Positions 57,889 through 64,000 of a stretch of DNA of 64,000 nucleotides are shown piece after piece; positions within the stretch are counted from its first letter, which is position 1; each line of letters begins with the position of its first letter. Made by a program: the position numbers and the translations under genes. The DNA is taken from positions 1 to 64,000 of the forward strand of contig JAHJJU010000105.1 in NCBI GenBank assembly GCA_018822805.1, read 5' to 3'. The notes under the pieces were generated by a model that did not search any database, had not been told where the DNA came from, and was given only the letters and a program-made list of their open reading frames with translations. This DNA comes from a bacterium (lineage in GTDB: Bacteria > Campylobacterota > Campylobacteria > Campylobacterales > Sulfurovaceae).

Positions 57889-59412
57889 ATGATAGAAAGT
57901 ATATTAATAGTAATTCTACTCACACTTTTAGGAGTGGGTGTTACTTATTGGTTTATGCGTAATGAAAATAAAAAACAATTTAAACATTTAGAAAGTGAAG
58001 CAAAAGCAAAAGCTTCGGCTATAGAGTACGAAGCAGAACATATATTGAGCGAAGCTAAAGTTCATATAAAAGAAGAAGAAGTTCTTTTAGATAAAAAGTT
58101 TCAAGATAAAGTTTTAGAAATAACAAAACAGAAAACAGAGTTGGATTTGGAGTTAAAATCTCTGCGTAAAAAAGAGAAAGAACTTTATAAAATCAAAAAA
58201 AATTTAGAGAAGAAAGAGAATTCTCTTTTAAGTTTAGAAGCACAAAAAAGAAAAGAGATTGATTTTACCATTGCTCTTTTAGAAAAAAGTGCAGCGATGA
58301 CCAAAGAAGAAGCAAAGCAATATCTTTTACAACAAGTAGAAGAACAGTCTAAGTTAGAGTTGGTTCAAACCATTCATAAATATGAAAAACAGGCACATCA
58401 AGAAGCAAAGAAAAAAGCGAATTATATTTTAGCCCAAGCTGTAACACGTTATGCCGGAGAGTTTGCAGGTGAGCGACTTATCAATATTATTAATCTTCCA
58501 AGTGATGAACATAAAGGTCGTATTATTGGTAAAGAGGGTCGAAATATTAAAAGTTTAGAACAGTTGCTTGGTGTGGATATTATTATCGATGAGACACCGG
58601 GTGTGATACTTGTGAGTAACTTTAATCTCTACAGAAGAGCCATTGCAACAAAAACCATTGAAATTTTGGTTGAAGATGGACGAATTCATCCGGGACGAAT
58701 TGAAGAGGTTCATGAAAAAGTAAAAGAAGAGTTTGAACAAAAAATCTTAGAAGATGGTGAAAATATTGTTATTGAGCTCGGTTTACTTCCGATGCATGAA
58801 GAGTTAATGAAGTTACTTGGACGCATGCGATACCGTGCCAGTTATGGACAGAATGCTTTGGCACATACGCTAGAAGTTGCAAAATTGGCAGCAATAATGG
58901 CTGCTGAAATGGGTGGTGATGAAAAGTTGGCGTTACGAGCAGGATTATTGCATGATATTGGTAAAGCTTTAACTCAAGAGGTTGGTGGTAACCATGTTGA
59001 TTTGGGTGTTGAAGTGTGTCAACGATATGATGAGCATCCAACCGTTATCAATGCCATTTATGCACACCATGGTTATGAAGAGCCTGATGGTGTGGAGAGT
59101 GCAGCTGTATGTGCTGCTGATACCTTAAGTGCATCCCGACCGGGTGCAAGAAGAGAAGTTCTTGAAAGTTTTGTTAAACGTGTTAAAGAGGTGGAAGCCA
59201 TAGCCTTAAGCAAGCAAGGGGTTATTGATGCCTATGCAATTAATGCCGGTCGTGAAATTCGTGTTTTTGTGGATGCTGGTAAAATTGATGACACAAATGT
59301 CTATCTCTTGTCTAAAGAGATTGCAAAAGAGATTGAGAATAAGGTACAATACCCCGGCGAAATAAAAGTTAATGTTATTCGTGAAAAAAGAGAAATTCAA
59401 TATGCAAGGTAG
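57889..59412 (+). CDS. rny: Ribonuclease Y
   Basis: N-term TM/coiled coil; KH domain GRIIGKEGRNIKSLEQLLGVDIIIDETPG; HD domain LLHDIGKAL. Confidence 0.95.
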   Translation: MIESILIVILLTLLGVGVTYWFMRNENKKQFKHLESEAKAKASAIEYEAEHILSEAKVHIKEEEVLLDKKFQDKVLEITKQKTELDLELKSLRKKEKELYKIKKNLEKKENSLLSLEAQKRKEIDFTIALLEKSAAMTKEEAKQYLLQQVEEQSKLELVQTIHKYEKQAHQEAKKKANYILAQAVTRYAGEFAGERLINIINLPSDEHKGRIIGKEGRNIKSLEQLLGVDIIIDETPGVILVSNFNLYRRAIATKTIEILVEDGRIHPGRIEEVHEKVKEEFEQKILEDGENIVIELGLLPMHEELMKLLGRMRYRASYGQNALAHTLEVAKLAAIMAAEMGGDEKLALRAGLLHDIGKALTQEVGGNHVDLGVEVCQRYDEHPTVINAIYAHHGYEEPDGVESAAVCAADTLSASRPGARREVLESFVKRVKEVEAIALSKQGVIDAYAINAGREIRVFVDAGKIDDTNVYLLSKEIAKEIENKVQYPGEIKVNVIREKREIQYAR

Positions 59413-59416
59413 AAAT

Positions 59417-60028
59417 ATGAAAAAAGTAACTTTAGCGTTTTTAATGACGGTTTTGGTATTGCTTACAGGATGTAATCCTAAAGAAGCAAAAGAGAGTATG
59501 GCAAGTAACACAGCAGTTCAAAATGCTTCAACGGCAAATAGTACACAGAGCAATGAGCAGATGACCATTGTTGTTTTAGAAACAAACCAAGGGAATATAG
59601 AGTTAAAACTTTTCCCTAAAGTGGCACCATTGGCTGTTGAAAATTTTGTAACCCATGCTAAAAATGGCTACTACAATGGTCTGATTTTTCACAGAGTTAT
59701 TAAAAACTTTATGATTCAAGGTGGAGATCCTACGGGTACGGGTACCGGTGGTACTTCTATTTGGAATAAAGAGTTTGTTAATGAATATGCACCTAATGTG
59801 ATTTTTGATAAACCATTTTTATTGGCGATGGCAAATCATGGACCTAATACCAATGGTAGTCAGTTTTTCATTACTACAAAAACCACACCATGGTTAAATG
59901 GTGGTTACACCATTTTTGGTGAAGTGGTATCCGGGCAGGCTATAGTACAAAAAATTGAAAATACACAAACAGCAGTAGCTGATAGACCGGTAAATGAGCA
60001 GAAGATTATTAAGGCTTATGTTAAGTAA
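59417..60028 (+). CDS. Peptidyl-prolyl cis-trans isomerase, cyclophilin-type lipoprotein
   Basis: Lipobox LLTGCNP; LIFHRVIKNFMIQGGDPTGTGTGG; NGSQFFITT. Confidence 0.93.
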   Translation: MKKVTLAFLMTVLVLLTGCNPKEAKESMASNTAVQNASTANSTQSNEQMTIVVLETNQGNIELKLFPKVAPLAVENFVTHAKNGYYNGLIFHRVIKNFMIQGGDPTGTGTGGTSIWNKEFVNEYAPNVIFDKPFLLAMANHGPNTNGSQFFITTKTTPWLNGGYTIFGEVVSGQAIVQKIENTQTAVADRPVNEQKIIKAYVK

Positions 60029-60030
60029 TA

Positions 60031-60954
60031 ATGCAGACAACAGATCTTAACAAACTACGTCAAGAACGTTTAAAGTGTCTTGAATGGAAAAATATTAAAC
60101 CTTATTGGGAGGCTATTAAAGCTCTCCCAGCTCCTAAAAATGTTCAAATCAAACTTGGTGACACTGTTGAAATGCTTCCGGATGCCTTAACAGAGGAAGA
60201 AGAAACATCTATTTATGAGAGTGCAAAATTAATGCATCCATGGAGAAAAGGACCTTTTCAAGTCTCCAAAACGTTTATAGACAGTGAATGGAGAAGTAAT
60301 CTTAAATATAATTTATTACGTCCTCACTTTAATTTAAAAGATAAAACAGTTGGTGATATTGGATGCAATAATGGTTATTATCTTTTTAGAATGATGGAAG
60401 ATCAACCCAAAAGATTGATTGGATTTGATCCTTCGGCTGTGACATTTTGTCAATTTAAATTTTTAGATCATTTTATGCAAAGTGGTATTACTTATGAGCT
60501 TTTAGGTGTGGAGCATGTTGAGCATTACGAACACAAATTTGACGTCTTATTTTGCTTAGGGGTACTCTACCATAGAGCTGATCCAATAGGTATGCTAAAA
60601 TCGCTATTTAAAGGCTTAAATGAGGGTGGAGAATTGATTCTAGATACCTTTATGATTGATGGAAAAGAGGATGTCTGTTTAACCCCTCGTGATCGTTATT
60701 CTAAAATGGGAAATATCTATTTTATTCCGACGATAAATGCTTTGAAAAACTGGTGTTTAAGAGCTGGTTTTGAGACGTTTGAAGTACTGAATATCGTTAA
60801 AACCGAACATGAAGAACAACGCAAAACAGAATGGATTAATACGCAATCATTAAGTGATTTTTTAGATGAAAATGATCAGAATAAAACAGTTGAAGGTTAC
60901 CCTGCTCCTAAAAGGGTTTATATAAAAGCAAAAAAGTTAAAGAAAACAAAGTAA
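60031..60954 (+). CDS. cmoB: tRNA U34 carboxymethyltransferase
   Basis: IDSEWRSNLKYN; VGDIGCNNGYYLFRM; CLGVLYHRADPI. Confidence 0.94.
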   Translation: MQTTDLNKLRQERLKCLEWKNIKPYWEAIKALPAPKNVQIKLGDTVEMLPDALTEEEETSIYESAKLMHPWRKGPFQVSKTFIDSEWRSNLKYNLLRPHFNLKDKTVGDIGCNNGYYLFRMMEDQPKRLIGFDPSAVTFCQFKFLDHFMQSGITYELLGVEHVEHYEHKFDVLFCLGVLYHRADPIGMLKSLFKGLNEGGELILDTFMIDGKEDVCLTPRDRYSKMGNIYFIPTINALKNWCLRAGFETFEVLNIVKTEHEEQRKTEWINTQSLSDFLDENDQNKTVEGYPAPKRVYIKAKKLKKTK

Positions 60955-61133
60955 ATAGTAAATTTATTTTTAAACCGTCGAAAAATAAGGTATAATTAAA
61001 CAAATTTAAGTTGTTCGGAAAACTTTGTAAGCTTGTAAACGCATATGTATAATTATGTTAAAAATTATTTTTATTTTTAAATAAGTGGAATTTTGATATA
61101 ACCTCCGAACATATAGAAAAGATTAGGATAACA

Positions 61134-61799
61134 ATGAGAATATTAACCATTGGCTTTGATGACGAGTTCATAAAAGATTTAGAGATTGAACTTGAAAAAT
61201 ATTTTATCTGTATTGTAGACAGTGCAAGAGATTTGTATGACGCTACAAACTTTACAGATTTTAGACACTATGAACTTATAATCATAGTAGATGAAGGTGA
61301 ACGATATACATTAGAAAAATACAGTAACGAAGTAAAAAAGAAAAAAAGAGAAACAAAAATTATTGTCTTAACGAACAATAAAAAAAATCAAATTCCACTT
61401 TTTGAGTTGGGTGTTGATGATGTTGTTACTCATTTTATAGATTCCCCGGAATTGATTGCTGTGAGAGTTCTTTCAAATATGAGAAAACTTTTTGGTACAC
61501 AAATTGATGTTGGCAAACTTGTAATAGACATTGCAAATAAAAAGATAGAATATGATGATAAAATTGTCTCTTTAAATGGAAAAACATTTGATATATTGGC
61601 GTATTTGGCACTTAGAGAAGATCGTGTTTTCTCAAAAGATGAGATTATTAATGCACTGTGGGAAGAACCGGAATATGTGAGTGACAATACTGTTGAAGTG
61701 GCAATCAATCAAATTCGTAAACGTCTTAAAAGTATACTTGGTTTTCAAGTAATACATACGGTAAGAAGAAGAGGTTATAAGTTTTCTTACGACAAGTAG
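61134..61799 (+). CDS. Atypical OmpR-family response regulator, HsrA/HP1043-like
   Basis: C-term ALWEEPEYVSDNTVEVAINQIRKRL...VIHTVRRRGYKFSYDK closely resembles Helicobacter HP1043; receiver lacks a clear canonical acidic pocket. Confidence 0.8.
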   Translation: MRILTIGFDDEFIKDLEIELEKYFICIVDSARDLYDATNFTDFRHYELIIIVDEGERYTLEKYSNEVKKKKRETKIIVLTNNKKNQIPLFELGVDDVVTHFIDSPELIAVRVLSNMRKLFGTQIDVGKLVIDIANKKIEYDDKIVSLNGKTFDILAYLALREDRVFSKDEIINALWEEPEYVSDNTVEVAINQIRKRLKSILGFQVIHTVRRRGYKFSYDK

Positions 61800-61868
61800 G
61801 GTCTTTTCCCATGAAAACACCGTGTTATAATATTTCAAATATATTGAAAATTTGAATTTTAATTTGAT

Positions 61869-61889
61869 GGTGTTGTGAGGCACAACACC
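61869..61889. terminator. Perfect 9-bp hairpin between convergent genes
   Basis: GGTGTTGTG-agg-CACAACACC. Confidence 0.6.
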
Positions 61890-61898
61890 CTACTATCC

Positions 61899-62501
61899 TT
61901 AATTATTTTTTACATAATTTAGCCACATTGGCATTCCTTTTTGCTCTTGTTTTAATGTCGTGCTCATTCCGTGACCCGGATAAACAGTAAAGTCTCTCTC
62001 TATTTTCATCGCTTTTTCTAAACTTTGAGCCATTGCTTCTCCTGAAGAGAAGGGAAAGTCCCATCTTCCAATGGATTGTTGAAAAAGAAAGTCACCTGAA
62101 AACCATACATCTTCAATTTCTATAATGGAGTTACCCGGTGTGTGCCCCGGGAAATGACGATAGTTGATTTTAATGCCCTCTATAGTGATTTCTTCATCTC
62201 CATCAACAAGAACATCAGGAGTACTGCTTGGTGGAGTTTGTCCTAATGGGCATTTTTGTAACATAAAAGCATCTTTTTTTTGAATATAGAGAGGAATGTT
62301 TAATTTTTTTTGTAACGCTGCATTACTCCAAACATGATCATAATGTCCATGAGTATTGAGTATGGCAATAGGGTTACTTGTGTTGTTAAGTACCCAATTT
62401 GTGGCATTTATACCTGGATCGATTATGATATCTTTGTTGTCAATAGTAACGATATAACAATTGGTTTGGGTCTGTCCCATGGGCTGAATTTTAATTTCCA
62501 T
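61899..62501 (-). CDS. Metallo-beta-lactamase-fold hydrolase (glyoxalase II-like)
   Basis: ILNTHGHYDHVWSNAAL; HFPGHTPGNSII; YPGHG; internal start MEIKIQPMG. Confidence 0.9.
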   Translation of the reverse strand: MEIKIQPMGQTQTNCYIVTIDNKDIIIDPGINATNWVLNNTSNPIAILNTHGHYDHVWSNAALQKKLNIPLYIQKKDAFMLQKCPLGQTPPSSTPDVLVDGDEEITIEGIKINYRHFPGHTPGNSIIEIEDVWFSGDFLFQQSIGRWDFPFSSGEAMAQSLEKAMKIERDFTVYPGHGMSTTLKQEQKGMPMWLNYVKNN

Positions 62502-62550
62502 GACTAAGCTTTCCTGTTGTAAATGAAATAGATTTGCTATAATAATTGTT

Positions 62551-63366
62551 ATGAATATATATAAAGTTTTAGAAGAAGCCATTACAAGTGATCGTATGGA
62601 GACTAAAGAAAAACTCACACAACAATGTTTTGAGTATTGTAGCCAAAATGAATTTATATCCTCTAAAGGATTTCAACCTTTGCTCTTTAAAATTCCCTCT
62701 TATGCCAATAGATGTGAGATCGTAGAGCCCAAAGCATTGAAGAGGAGAAAAGATTTTGATACGTCGGAAGGATTAGCAATTTTGGTGCATTCTATTGCAC
62801 ATATTGAGTACTCTGCTATTGATTTAGCTTTGGATGCCGTGTACCGATATCCTAGTATGCCACAGGCATACAAAATTGATTGGTTAGAAGTAGCCTTGGA
62901 TGAAATTCGGCACTATAAAATGTTGAATGAATTGCTTGAAGAGCTAGGGTACAACTATGGCGATTTTCCTGTACATTGTGGGCTTTTCGATGCCTCTTGT
63001 CATACTGCAGATGATATCTTAGATCGAATGGCAATTGTTCCACGCTATTATGAAGCAAGTGGATTGGATGTAAATCCTCAAATTATCAAAAAACTTGAAA
63101 ATAAGCGTAAAATCCCTTCAGTTCAAAAATTAATTGAGCATTTACATCTTATCTATAAAGAGGAGATTGTTCATGTTCAAAAAGGGGACTATTGGTTTAA
63201 AACTGTTTGTAAAAGTAGAGATTTGAGTGAATCCGTCTATTTTGAAATTTTAGAACGTTATAAATTGTTAGATAAACATCGTCCGCATGTAAATGTGAAA
63301 GCACGTCAAGAAGCAGGATTCACTTGTCAAGAGTTAGAGATTTTGGGAAATGTGAAATGTTTGTGA
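62551..63366 (+). CDS. DUF455 ferritin-like protein
   Basis: LVHSIAHIEYSAIDLALDAVYRYPSMPQAYKIDWLEVALDEIRHYKMLNELL. Confidence 0.85.
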   Translation: MNIYKVLEEAITSDRMETKEKLTQQCFEYCSQNEFISSKGFQPLLFKIPSYANRCEIVEPKALKRRKDFDTSEGLAILVHSIAHIEYSAIDLALDAVYRYPSMPQAYKIDWLEVALDEIRHYKMLNELLEELGYNYGDFPVHCGLFDASCHTADDILDRMAIVPRYYEASGLDVNPQIIKKLENKRKIPSVQKLIEHLHLIYKEEIVHVQKGDYWFKTVCKSRDLSESVYFEILERYKLLDKHRPHVNVKARQEAGFTCQELEILGNVKCL

Positions 63367-63507
63367 CAATAATCTTTAAAAATAATAAAAAATTTAACAT
63401 AATTACTATAAAACATATATAAACATAAAAAAGTATATGATGTTTAAAATAAGATTTAATGAAAATGTAGTATAATGCATAATATCAAATAAATAAAGTA
63501 GAATAAT

Positions 63508-64000
63508 ATGAAAAATACAATAGAATTTTTTAAGCCATCGATTCAAGATAATACCAAACAATATATAGAAGATGTTCTAACATTTTCTGACAATCGTAAA
63601 GTTGAAAAGTTAGAGAATTCATTCCGAAATTTCATTGGTTGTAAGCACGCACTTGCTACGAACAGTGGAACATCTGCATTGCATTTAGCTATGTGTGCTT
63701 TAGATTTTAAACGAGGTGACAAGGTTATTTGTAGTATTAACGTTTTCCCTTCGGTACCTCAATCGGTTAGGCATTTTGATGCTGAACCAATTTTTGTAGA
63801 TATCGAAAGTAAAAATTATAATATTGATTTGGTAAAGTTGGAACAAGCTTTAGAAAAAAACCAAAGTAAGAAGTTAAAAGCAATAATTATTAACCATATG
63901 GCAGGACATGTTTTAGATTTGGAAAAAGTATATGCATTGGCAAAGCAATATAATGTAAAAGTGATAGAAGATGCATCTAATGCAATGGGTGCTGAATACA
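63508..64000 (+). CDS. DegT/DnrJ/EryC1/StrS-family aminotransferase (partial, runs off window)
   Basis: Manual translation: NFIGCKHALATNSGTSALHLAMCALDFKRGDKVICSINVFPSVPQSVRHFDAEPIFVDIE...HMAGHVLDLEKVYALAKQYNVKVIEDASNAMGAEY. Confidence 0.9.
   Translation, partial: MKNTIEFFKPSIQDNTKQYIEDVLTFSDNRKVEKLENSFRNFIGCKHALATNSGTSALHLAMCALDFKRGDKVICSINVFPSVPQSVRHFDAEPIFVDIESKNYNIDLVKLEQALEKNQSKKLKAIIINHMAGHVLDLEKVYALAKQYNVKVIEDASNAMGAEY

Noticed and set aside
60955-61133. Possible small RNA or tRNA in the 180-bp gap between cmoB and the HsrA-like gene
   Set aside because: No cloverleaf, terminator hairpin or promoter pattern recognisable by eye.

Overview
The window is AT-rich chromosomal DNA, almost certainly from a Campylobacterota (Epsilonproteobacteria) bacterium. 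The inference rests on gene content: fused CcsBA, an HsrA/HP1043-like atypical response regulator, RNase Y, CmoB, and FabL-like enoyl-ACP reductase. Positions 1-32.1 kb and 50.7-64 kb are dense housekeeping genes: coaBC, uppS, prepilin peptidase, an LptF/G permease, truA, glmU, trmA, ccsBA, surE, greA, argC, rseP, pgsA, dapA, pyrD, a Zn/Mn ABC transporter, msbA-like, cysS, ilvBH, lpxD, ftsY, rny, cmoB and others. Positions 34.5-50.6 kb hold a nitrogen-fixation accessory cluster: nifV, a GNAT-like ORF, a DUF683-like ORF, a Cys-rich mini-ORF, an LRR ORF, nifE, nifN, nifX, a DUF269 ORF, nifF, nifW, nifZ, two [2Fe-2S] ferredoxins and a sigma-54 gene. nifHDK and nifB are not in the window. The most interesting observations are: (1) four nif transcription units each start with a near-identical -24/-12-like element, GGAACA(C/T)..TTGCATA, whose -24 half differs from canonical GGCAC, and the cluster ends in its own sigma-54 gene; (2) toxin-antitoxin or defence-like islands sit at three nif-unit boundaries, and one island (AbiE, PIN-like protein, lipoprotein) lies between the intact LRR gene and a decayed copy of that gene's 3' end; (3) AbiEii carries a single in-frame amber codon exactly where a Trp is expected; (4) a set of uncharacterised nif-linked small proteins is present; (5) several dispersed palindromic elements and pseudogene remnants (IS982-like, NosL-like) are visible. 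No tRNA, rRNA or CRISPR array was recognised.
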